NCBI GenBank assembly: GCA_947305945.1
Contig: CAMZFA010000003.1
Coordinates: 1 to 37,999 of the forward strand
DNA from: an uncultured Spirochaetales bacterium
GTDB lineage: Bacteria > Spirochaetota > Spirochaetia > Sphaerochaetales > Sphaerochaetaceae
Reading direction: 5' to 3'
Length of the DNA stretch: 37,999 nucleotides
Below the pieces are notes generated by a model. That model saw only the letters and a list, made by a program, of their open reading frames with translations. It was not told the origin of the DNA and made no database searches. Both the position numbers and the translations under genes were made by a program. Shown piece after piece: positions 19,426 to 26,576 of the stretch (position 1 is the stretch's first letter; the number at the start of each line of letters is the position of its first letter).

Positions 19426-20316
19426 ATGTACTACAGAAAAACTTCGGATTTCATCAGAGCTCTTGTTGCTCTCGTGTTGCTTTACACAATTCTTTTCACC
19501 GCCTGCTCATGCAACATGTCGGGCTCCGAGACCCGCTCATCCTGGACCTCCTCTTCGGTCAAGAGTGTTGTCTCGGAGGCAATTGACAGGGAAATGGAAT
19601 TTGTAAAACCCAATCTCGAGCCGGACCTCCAGGCCAGCATTGAAAACGGCGGAGCCAAGGGCACCGGGATGACCGGCCGTCAGATTGTGGATCTCACAGA
19701 ACGTGAGCAGGGCGGATCGGGCTACATTGACTTCTGCTACACGGTCAACGTGGACGGCTCGGCCGACTCAAGGACCGTCATGGAGAACGCCCGCCCGCTC
19801 ATGTCGGAGAGCCGGTTCTCCGAACTTGAGTCACAGGCCGCAGAGATAGAGAAAGCCTTTGAAGAAGCTGCTCTGTCATACAGCAAGGCCCTCCCCGAGA
19901 GCCAGAAAGAGGCATTCTTCAAGGATCTGAAAAGCCTTGTAACCCGCACCGTGGTCTTACTGACCGCCGGGATAGTCTACGCAGTCATCCCTGACGTGAT
20001 CTTATGGGGAAAGGTCTCCGCAGCTGCTGCAATCTCAATAGGTGCCGGTCTTGTTGCACTGACAATCATGACCATCTATGAGAAATACAAGTTCGGCATG
20101 AGTGAAGAGGAGCAGAAGCGCTCCCTCAAGGACTGGCTGAACCAGCTGATCCAGGTTCCCAAGGCGGATTTTGCCTTGACAACCGCAGCAGGGACCCTTG
20201 CCACTGTCTTTGCCGAGGGCCCCGTTGTGAAAGGGATCACAATCTGTGTCTTTGCCTTCACAAACTGCCTGGAAACCGTCTCCACAATGATGAAAAAGTA
20301 CAATTTCAACATGTGA
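19426..20316 (+). CDS. Hypothetical lipoprotein with long internal hydrophobic segment(s)
   Basis: SD AGGAGA; lipobox-like ILFTAC; hydrophobic VVLLTAGIVYAVIPDVILWGKVSAAAAISIGAGLVALTIM. Confidence 0.6.
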   Translation: MYYRKTSDFIRALVALVLLYTILFTACSCNMSGSETRSSWTSSSVKSVVSEAIDREMEFVKPNLEPDLQASIENGGAKGTGMTGRQIVDLTEREQGGSGYIDFCYTVNVDGSADSRTVMENARPLMSESRFSELESQAAEIEKAFEEAALSYSKALPESQKEAFFKDLKSLVTRTVVLLTAGIVYAVIPDVILWGKVSAAAAISIGAGLVALTIMTIYEKYKFGMSEEEQKRSLKDWLNQLIQVPKADFALTTAAGTLATVFAEGPVVKGITICVFAFTNCLETVSTMMKKYNFNM

Positions 20317-20323
20317 ACGGCTG

Positions 20324-20351
20324 ATGTGCAGTTTCTTTGCGCATGTTTTTT
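20324..20351 (+). terminator. Weak putative intrinsic terminator after the three-gene envelope operon
   Basis: ATGTGC-(9 nt)-GCGCAT followed by G+TTTTTT. Confidence 0.45.
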
Positions 20352-20447
20352 ATCTGAAAAACAAAAAACAGGGTTCACGAGATGAAAATTCATCTGAAAA
20401 CCATAAGAAATTACTTTTGAGATTAAAAACAAAACAGGAGTTAATCT

Positions 20448-21239
20448 TTGAATCTGAAAACAATTAAAAAACCGCTGATCGAAATGATTACAGACATTAA
20501 AAATGACCTTGTATCCATAAAAGAAAGGAAAAAGCCTGACGGCTTTGCAATTATAAAAACTCAAAACGGCACTTCAAGATACTACTTTCAGAAATCAGGA
20601 AACATACAATACATCAAAACAGGAGATGAGGAGAAGCTCAGGAAATATTGTCAGGAGAGGTACTACAGGAAGCTGGAGCAGGAGCTGCCGGGGCAGATTG
20701 CAAAGCTGGAAAAGATTCAAAAGCTCCTGAACAGTGTCAAAGATGAGCAGGATATCTATGCAGAGCTGCCTGAGGCAATCAGAAAATATGCGGTTCCTGA
20801 AACCTGCAGTCAGAAAAAGATGATTGATGACTTTTACGAGGAGGGGCGGTTCGCAGAGCATAACACATATCCCAAAAGCGAGAAGTATGAAACCGAGAGG
20901 GGTGAGATTGTCAGGTCAAAGAGCGAGCTGATCATAGCCAACATGCTGCACAGCATGAATGTGCCGTATGACTATGAAAGGATTTACTATCTGAGAGACG
21001 GGAGCTGGAGGTACCCGGATTTTACAATTCTGAACACCGGGACGGGCAAAGAGCTTTTATGGGAGCATCTGGGCAGGATGGATGATGAGAAATACAGGAA
21101 CAACAATCTGCAGAAGATTGAAGAATACCAGAAAAACGGGGTTTATCCGGGGGAGAATCTGATTCTGACGTTTGAGACAAATGAAAAGCCCATCAGTACT
21201 GCGCACCTCAGGGCTTTGATTGAACACTGTTTCAAATGA
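20448..21239 (+). CDS. Stand-alone PD-(D/E)XK-like nuclease with N-terminal coiled-coil-like region
   Basis: TTG start preceded by AGGAG; RSKSELIIANML...YDYER...RYPDFTILN...LLWEHLGRMDDEKYRNNNLQKIEEYQKNGVYPGENLILTFET pattern. Confidence 0.65.
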   Translation: MNLKTIKKPLIEMITDIKNDLVSIKERKKPDGFAIIKTQNGTSRYYFQKSGNIQYIKTGDEEKLRKYCQERYYRKLEQELPGQIAKLEKIQKLLNSVKDEQDIYAELPEAIRKYAVPETCSQKKMIDDFYEEGRFAEHNTYPKSEKYETERGEIVRSKSELIIANMLHSMNVPYDYERIYYLRDGSWRYPDFTILNTGTGKELLWEHLGRMDDEKYRNNNLQKIEEYQKNGVYPGENLILTFETNEKPISTAHLRALIEHCFK

Positions 21240-22719
21240 ACCGGCCGTAGAGCCTTATGTATTCCCTCAGCCTGTCTGTCATCCAGGGCCGGAGGGCACC
21301 GGGTTCCATCCTCCAGGACCAGTTGAAAGTGCCCACGGTTGAGGGGGCATTCATTCTGGCGCTGTCATCCAGCCCCAGAAGGTCCTGGACGGGGAAGATG
21401 ACGGTGTTTGCGCTGGAGGCAAGGAGACTGCGCATGACCTGCCAGACAACCTCCTCGTCGGAGCACTGGAAGTAGCGGCGCACCATGTCACGGTACTGGT
21501 CGGAAAGACTGTTGAACCAGCCGCGGGTGGTCTGGTTGTCATGGGTGCCCGAATAGGCCACGCAGTTCTTGGGATAATTGTGCGGCAGGTAGGGGTTGCC
21601 CGTGGCAATCCAGCCGTCGCGCAGTTCGAAAGCAAACTGGACAATCTTCATTCCGGGCCAGCCGGTTTTGTCCAGAAGCTCAACAACCTGATCTGTGATT
21701 ATGCCCAGGTCCTCGGCAATTATGGAGTACTTCCTGAAGTGTTTCAGGAGGTTCATGCCGGGGCCGGGAAGCCAGCTGCCCTCTTTTGCGGTGCTGCTGC
21801 CGGAGGGAACCTCCCAGTAGCTTTCAAAGCCGCGGAAGTGGTCGATACGGACCACATCAACCATGCTCAGCATGTGTTTCATGCGGCTCTTCCACCAGGC
21901 GTAGTCATCTTTTGCGTGGACGTCCCAGTCGTAGACGGGGTTGCCCCAGAGCTGACCGTCGGGGGAGAAAGCATCCGGCGGGACACCGGCACCGGCTTTC
22001 TGGTTGCCGTCCTTGTCAAACTTGAACAGGCTGCGGTTCACCCATACATCCACGCTGTCCGAGGCAGCGAAGATGGGGATATCGCCGACGATGGAGATTC
22101 CGACAGAGGAGGCATACTCATGGAGGGCCTTCCACTGGGCGAAGAAGAAGTACTGGAGCGCCTTCCAGATTGCAATCTGGGGGGCCAGCTTTTTCCTGTA
22201 GGATTCAAGGGTTCTTGCGTTTCTGTTCTTGAGGCCGCTCTCCCAGACGAACCATCTGGAGTCCTGCTTTTCGTCCACGAGGGCGCGGTAGAGCGCGTAG
22301 TCTTCAAGCCAGAAGGCCTCTTCCTTGCAGAAGGCGGCAAACTGTCTGTCCTTGGGGTTGAGCTTCAGGAATTCTGCGGCGGCCTGCTTGAGGAGGGGCA
22401 GTTTGAAGCCGTAGACTGAGTTGTAGTCAACGTTGCCGTACTGCGAGTTCTCCGGGGGTGTGAAGACGGTTCTGATGCCCGGGATGGATCTGAGGTCTAT
22501 GAGGTACTCATTGCCTGCAAAGCAGGAACGCGATGCGTAGGGCGAATCCCCGTATCCCGTGGGGCCCAGAGGAAGTATCTGCCAGAGTCTGACTCCGGCG
22601 TCCGAGGCGGTTCTCAGGAATTCACGTGCCTCGGCTCCCAGATCGCCGATTCCGAACGGTGACGGGAATGAGGTGGGATGGATGAGCAATCCGCATTTTC
22701 TGATGTTTTTTTCTGTCAT
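21232..22719 (-). CDS. malQ: 4-alpha-glucanotransferase (amylomaltase)
   Basis: GLLIHPTSFPSPFGIGDLG, WQILPLGPTGYGDSPYAS, VRIDHFRGFESYWEVP, AEDLGIIT, GTHDNQTTRGW; start refined to MTEKN (22719). Confidence 0.95.
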   Translation of the reverse strand: MTEKNIRKCGLLIHPTSFPSPFGIGDLGAEAREFLRTASDAGVRLWQILPLGPTGYGDSPYASRSCFAGNEYLIDLRSIPGIRTVFTPPENSQYGNVDYNSVYGFKLPLLKQAAAEFLKLNPKDRQFAAFCKEEAFWLEDYALYRALVDEKQDSRWFVWESGLKNRNARTLESYRKKLAPQIAIWKALQYFFFAQWKALHEYASSVGISIVGDIPIFAASDSVDVWVNRSLFKFDKDGNQKAGAGVPPDAFSPDGQLWGNPVYDWDVHAKDDYAWWKSRMKHMLSMVDVVRIDHFRGFESYWEVPSGSSTAKEGSWLPGPGMNLLKHFRKYSIIAEDLGIITDQVVELLDKTGWPGMKIVQFAFELRDGWIATGNPYLPHNYPKNCVAYSGTHDNQTTRGWFNSLSDQYRDMVRRYFQCSDEEVVWQVMRSLLASSANTVIFPVQDLLGLDDSARMNAPSTVGTFNWSWRMEPGALRPWMTDRLREYIRLYGRFI

Positions 22720-22725
22720 GGCTGA

Positions 22726-22754
22726 ACTATAACCCATAGTACTTCTTTTTTCCA
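22726..22754 (-). promoter_or_regulatory. Putative malQ promoter TGGAAA-17-TATAGT, 6 nt before the ATG
   Basis: Minus strand ...gtggaaaaaagaagtactatgggtTATAGTtcagccATGACAG. Confidence 0.5.
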
Positions 22755-22760
22755 CTCTTC

Positions 22761-22789
22761 TTGTTTCAGCGCTTTTTTCGGTGTATAAT
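22761..22789 (+). promoter_or_regulatory. Putative carD promoter TTGTTT-17-TATAAT, 6 nt before the ATG
   Basis: Direct reading TTGTTTcagcgcttttttcggtgTATAATggggccATG. Confidence 0.7.
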
Positions 22790-22795
22790 GGGGCC

Positions 22796-23290
22796 ATGAA
22801 TCCGGAAACAGAATTTCATATCGGCGACCACGTTGTTTACCCTCTTCAGGGTGTTGGCGTAATCAGAGACATCCGCGAACGGACTATCAAAGACCAGACA
22901 AAAACCTTCTATGTCATCTATCTGGACATCTCGGACATGACCGTCAGCATTCCTGTTGACAGGGCAAAGGAGATAGGCATTAGAGGGCTGGTCCAGCCGG
23001 CGGAGGCAAAGGCCGCACTGGAATCAATTTCCGACAAATACGAACCTGTGAATGTGGACTGGAAGGCCCGCTACCAGATGAACGTGAACCTTGTGAAGGA
23101 AGGTTCGATCATGTCCATCTCACAGGTGGTTCAGGGACTGTACCACAGGAGCAAGATCAAGGAACTGCCGGTTCAGGAGCGCAAGCTTTATGACAATGCG
23201 CTCAGGCTCCTCATTGACGAGTGCGCCTTCTCGCTGGACAGGAATCCCGAAGATGTTGAAAAAGAAATCTTCACACGTCTGGAGAAATAA
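22796..23290 (+). CDS. CarD-like transcriptional regulator (CarD/CdnL family)
   Basis: FHIGDHVVYPLQGVGVIRDI N-terminal RID domain, helical C-terminus. Confidence 0.9.
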   Translation: MNPETEFHIGDHVVYPLQGVGVIRDIRERTIKDQTKTFYVIYLDISDMTVSIPVDRAKEIGIRGLVQPAEAKAALESISDKYEPVNVDWKARYQMNVNLVKEGSIMSISQVVQGLYHRSKIKELPVQERKLYDNALRLLIDECAFSLDRNPEDVEKEIFTRLEK

Positions 23291-24136
23291 ATGTTCCCCG
23301 GGAACGTTGTAATCATAACGGCAGCCGGCTCTTCCACGCGCTTCAACGCCTCCGCTCCGGGGCGGCCGTATCCGGGCGCCGGGAAAAACACAAAGAAAGA
23401 ATTTCTCACCATTGACGGACACACCGTTCTCTACCGCTCTGCCGCCCCGTTCTTTGAGGTGCCGAACCTCCGTGCCTGTGTTGTCACATGCAGGGCGGGA
23501 GAGGAAGATCAGACGGAAAAAGCTCTGGAGGACCTTACCGGGCGCGGTGTGCCGGTGTACATAGTGCCCGGTTCGGACACCCGCCGCGGCTCTGTCTTCA
23601 ACGGCCTGAAAGAGCTGATGAAGTATGAAGAGTACGCGGATTGCGTGGTGGCCGTCCATGACGGGGACAGACCCTTCATTGACAAAGAGACAATCATGGA
23701 CTGCATAGTCTATGCCCATATGTTCGGCGGCTCCGTACCGGCCCTGAAAATAACGGACACAATAATCCGTGCCGATGAAGAGGGTTTTTACACCGCTTCG
23801 GTTCCCAGGGACGGAGCCTACACGGTCCAGACGCCGCAGTGCTTCAAACTGAAGGACCTGTACCTTGCACACGCAAAGGCCGCCTCTTCTCCGGATGCGG
23901 ACAAATACACTGACGATGCCGGCCTGTTTGCCGCCGCCGGTTTCAAGGTTGCGGTTGTGAACGGAAGTGAGAAGAACAGGAAGATCACCTACCGCTCGGA
24001 CCTGAGAACGGAAAATGACGGGGCTGAAAACGGCAACCCGGATGAAGAAGATCCGGAAGAGATTACAGGCTGCACCGGAAACTGCTCGACATGCAGGGGC
24101 GCCTGCGTTGCTTTTGATTCAAGAGAAGATTTTTAG
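23291..24136 (+). CDS. ispD: 2-C-methyl-D-erythritol 4-phosphate cytidylyltransferase with C-terminal Cys-rich tail
   Basis: ITAAGSSTRFN...KKEFLTIDGHTVL, VHDGDRPFI, VQTPQCFKL; followed by ispF. Confidence 0.88.
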   Translation: MFPGNVVIITAAGSSTRFNASAPGRPYPGAGKNTKKEFLTIDGHTVLYRSAAPFFEVPNLRACVVTCRAGEEDQTEKALEDLTGRGVPVYIVPGSDTRRGSVFNGLKELMKYEEYADCVVAVHDGDRPFIDKETIMDCIVYAHMFGGSVPALKITDTIIRADEEGFYTASVPRDGAYTVQTPQCFKLKDLYLAHAKAASSPDADKYTDDAGLFAAAGFKVAVVNGSEKNRKITYRSDLRTENDGAENGNPDEEDPEEITGCTGNCSTCRGACVAFDSREDF

Positions 24137-24159
24137 GATATTTCCAAGGAGGCCGGTCA

Positions 24160-24636
24160 ATGAGAGTCGGAACTGGTTGGGACATTCACCCCCTGGTTGA
24201 AGGCAGGGACCTTGTACTGGGCGGAGTTTATATTGAGAACAACAAGGGTTGTGCGGGCCACTCCGACGGAGACGCCCTCATTCACGCAGTAATAGACGCC
24301 ATGCTCGGAGCAGCCGGCCTTGGGGACATAGGCGACATGTTCCCGGATACGGACGAGACATACAGGGGCATATCCTCCGTGGTTCTCCTTCGCATTGCAA
24401 ACGACAGACTGCGCGAGAACGACTTTGAGATAGTTAACGTGGACTGCACCGTAATTCTGCAGAGCCCCAGACTTGGAGCTTACAAGGACAGGATGTGTGA
24501 GACAATTGCCGAGGCACTGGACCTTGACCTGAACATGGTGAACGTCAAGGCCAAGACCGCCGAGCACATGCTGGGGGAACTGGGAAGTTCAAATGCCGTC
24601 ATGGCACAGGCCGCAGTCCTCCTGGAAGAAGCGTGA
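24160..24636 (+). CDS. ispF: 2-C-methyl-D-erythritol 2,4-cyclodiphosphate synthase
   Basis: RVGTGWDIHPLVEGRDLVLGG, GHSDGDALIHAVIDAMLGAAGLGDIGDMFPDTD; SD AGGAGG. Confidence 0.96.
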   Translation: MRVGTGWDIHPLVEGRDLVLGGVYIENNKGCAGHSDGDALIHAVIDAMLGAAGLGDIGDMFPDTDETYRGISSVVLLRIANDRLRENDFEIVNVDCTVILQSPRLGAYKDRMCETIAEALDLDLNMVNVKAKTAEHMLGELGSSNAVMAQAAVLLEEA

Positions 24637-24659
24637 AGCATCAACAAAAGGACAAAACC

Positions 24660-25724
24660 ATGGAAAGACAGGACAAAGACCTTGCATTCATGCTCAGATA
24701 TGAAAACATTGCGTGGTATGAGGAAGGAACAGTCAGGATCCTTGACCGCAGAATCTACCCTGCGCAGACAAGTTTTGTAATCTGCAGGAGCCACACGGAT
24801 GTGATGCAGGCCATAAGGGACATGGTCACCCAGAGTGCAGGCCCCTACACTGCAGCACCCATGGGAATGGCCCTTGCCGCATGGGAATGCAGGGACATGA
24901 GAGCGGAAAAACAGCTTGAGTACCTGCATCAGGCAGCGCGCACAATTACAAGCGCAAGACCCACCACAAAGGACAGACTGACACAGGTGACCCAGGCCTG
25001 CATTCCGGTGGCGGAAGAGGCACTCAGGCGCGGAGAACGTGCGGACCTTGCCATACGCGGGCACGTGGTTGAGGCCAACAACAGGCGCTATGCAAGCATA
25101 AAGAACACGGCAAAACACCTGGTGGACACATTCCCGGACAACGGAACGGTCATGACACAGTGCTTTGCCGAGACAATAGTGGGCATGATGCTCCTTGAGT
25201 GCAGAAACCGCGGGAAAAAGATAAGGCTGTTCTGCCCGGAAACCAGACCGTACTTCCAGGGGGCAAGGCTCACCGCCACGGTCTGCGCGGAGATGGGATT
25301 TGACACAACGGTCATAACAGACAACATGCCGGCCTTTGTGATGGCCAACGAGCACGTTGACGTATTCACCTGCGCCGCAGACGTGATAAGCGCGGACGGC
25401 TACGTTTTCAACAAGGTGGGCACCAGCCAGATAGCAATCTGCGCCAAACACTTCGGAATACCGGTCTACGTAACAGGCGTACCGGACGCCGGCCACCCCG
25501 ACCACAACAGCGTCACAATCGAAATGCGCGACCCGGACTTCACCCTCCGGGCCATGGGGGTGCGCACCGCCGCGCAGGGCCTAGGCATCAAAGGCTACTA
25601 CCCTGCCTTCGACATGACCGAACCCTCCCTCATAACGGGCATTGTGACCCCCGAAGGAATAAAAAGCCCGAGCGAACTCGGGCGATATCTTGAAGAATCA
25701 AAAACCAAAGGTTTTCTCTGCTGA
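24660..25724 (+). CDS. eIF-2B alpha/MtnA-like sugar-phosphate isomerase family protein
   Basis: GTVMTQCFAE (catalytic-Cys position), VITDNMPAFVM (Asp position), GYVFNKVGTSQIAICAKHFGIPVYV; alternative GTG start at 24633. Confidence 0.8.
   Translation: MERQDKDLAFMLRYENIAWYEEGTVRILDRRIYPAQTSFVICRSHTDVMQAIRDMVTQSAGPYTAAPMGMALAAWECRDMRAEKQLEYLHQAARTITSARPTTKDRLTQVTQACIPVAEEALRRGERADLAIRGHVVEANNRRYASIKNTAKHLVDTFPDNGTVMTQCFAETIVGMMLLECRNRGKKIRLFCPETRPYFQGARLTATVCAEMGFDTTVITDNMPAFVMANEHVDVFTCAADVISADGYVFNKVGTSQIAICAKHFGIPVYVTGVPDAGHPDHNSVTIEMRDPDFTLRAMGVRTAAQGLGIKGYYPAFDMTEPSLITGIVTPEGIKSPSELGRYLEESKTKGFLC
25661..25683 (-). terminator. Intrinsic terminator for the minus-strand ATPase gene, inside the 3' end of the convergent MtnA-like CDS
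   Basis: Minus strand GCCCGAG-TTCG-CTCGGGC-TTTTT-ATT; perfect 7-bp stem, UUCG loop, U-tract. Confidence 0.85.
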
Positions 25725-25742
25725 TTTATCTGCCGGGAAACC

Positions 25743-26450
25743 TCAGCCGTCAATAAGCATTGTCTTGGGATCCAGAGACACACCGGAAGGTCTGGGAATC
25801 TCCCTGTCACCGCATTTGACAATTGTCATGATTACGCGGCTTCTCTCGTCGTTGTAGTGAAGACCGACAAGCACATCAATGATGGGTTTGTAGGGCTCCA
25901 TGCTCTCCGGAACACCGTACTCGTCAAACCTGACGTCCGGTCTTACCGGTGAAACGCTGAACCATACCTCAACGTTCATCTCCTGTGCAAACTGCTTGAT
26001 CTTCCTGACATCATCCTCGGCGGCAACCGTGAGTTTGTAGCCGTCAAAGAAAATTGCGTCCGCCTTGAAGGAACCCTGTCTGATAAGTGTCTGAAGGCTG
26101 TTGATTATGGTCTCAACGGATGTATTCTCCTGGGAGAAGTTCATCATGACCCTGTTCCTGCGGATGGTCTCATAAACATCCACCGCATCCTCAAGGCTTC
26201 TGAAGTCCGTAATCTCCCTGAAGACCTCCTTGTACCAGTTCATCATATGCTCGACATTGGCACCGAAAGAAACATGGACCACGTTGAGGTCCTGGATGAT
26301 CTTGTCCAGTGCAAGGTGAACCATACATGCGCTCTTGCCTACACCGTGACGTGAAACAAGAACACCGAGATTGCCTCTGCCCAGGCCGCCGTCAAGTGCG
26401 TCCTCAAATGCCCTGATGGGGCTTTTGCTGATAAGTTCTCTGATTTCCAT
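25743..26450 (-). CDS. RecA/DnaB-fold P-loop ATPase of unknown function
   Basis: Walker A SRHGVGKSA, Walker-B-like ADAIFFDGYKL; start refined to MEIRELISKSP. Confidence 0.7.
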   Translation of the reverse strand: MEIRELISKSPIRAFEDALDGGLGRGNLGVLVSRHGVGKSACMVHLALDKIIQDLNVVHVSFGANVEHMMNWYKEVFREITDFRSLEDAVDVYETIRRNRVMMNFSQENTSVETIINSLQTLIRQGSFKADAIFFDGYKLTVAAEDDVRKIKQFAQEMNVEVWFSVSPVRPDVRFDEYGVPESMEPYKPIIDVLVGLHYNDERSRVIMTIVKCGDREIPRPSGVSLDPKTMLIDG

Positions 26451-26500
26451 AAAAACTCCGAATGGACTGTAAAAAAGCAAGGCCGCTTCTTCCTGGGGCT

Positions 26501-26517
26501 CTCTTCCCCGGGAAGAG
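26501..26517 (-). promoter_or_regulatory. Stable leader hairpin upstream of the P-loop ATPase gene
   Basis: CTCTTCC-CCG-GGAAGAG perfect 7-bp stem in the 26451-26576 intergenic region, not followed by a U-tract on either strand. Confidence 0.55.
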
Positions 26518-26576
26518 CAACCTTACTCCGTATAACGATGCCTTATTATAGCACAGCATCGGTTGTTTTGTCCCTA

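Noticed and set aside
21541-22419. 292-aa plus-strand ORF inside malQ
   Set aside because: Fully antisense to a well-supported amylomaltase with all catalytic motifs.
23120-23872. 250-aa minus-strand ORF across carD/ispD
   Set aside because: Antisense shadow of two recognisable genes.
24480-25505. 341-aa minus-strand ORF opposite ispF and the MtnA-like gene
   Set aside because: Cys/His-rich antisense translation of clear family genes; no recognisable domain. A shadow ORF in GC-rich DNA.
25666-25683. Hairpin as a plus-strand terminator
   Set aside because: It lies before the plus-strand stop codon and has no downstream U-tract on that strand; the polarity fits the minus-strand gene.
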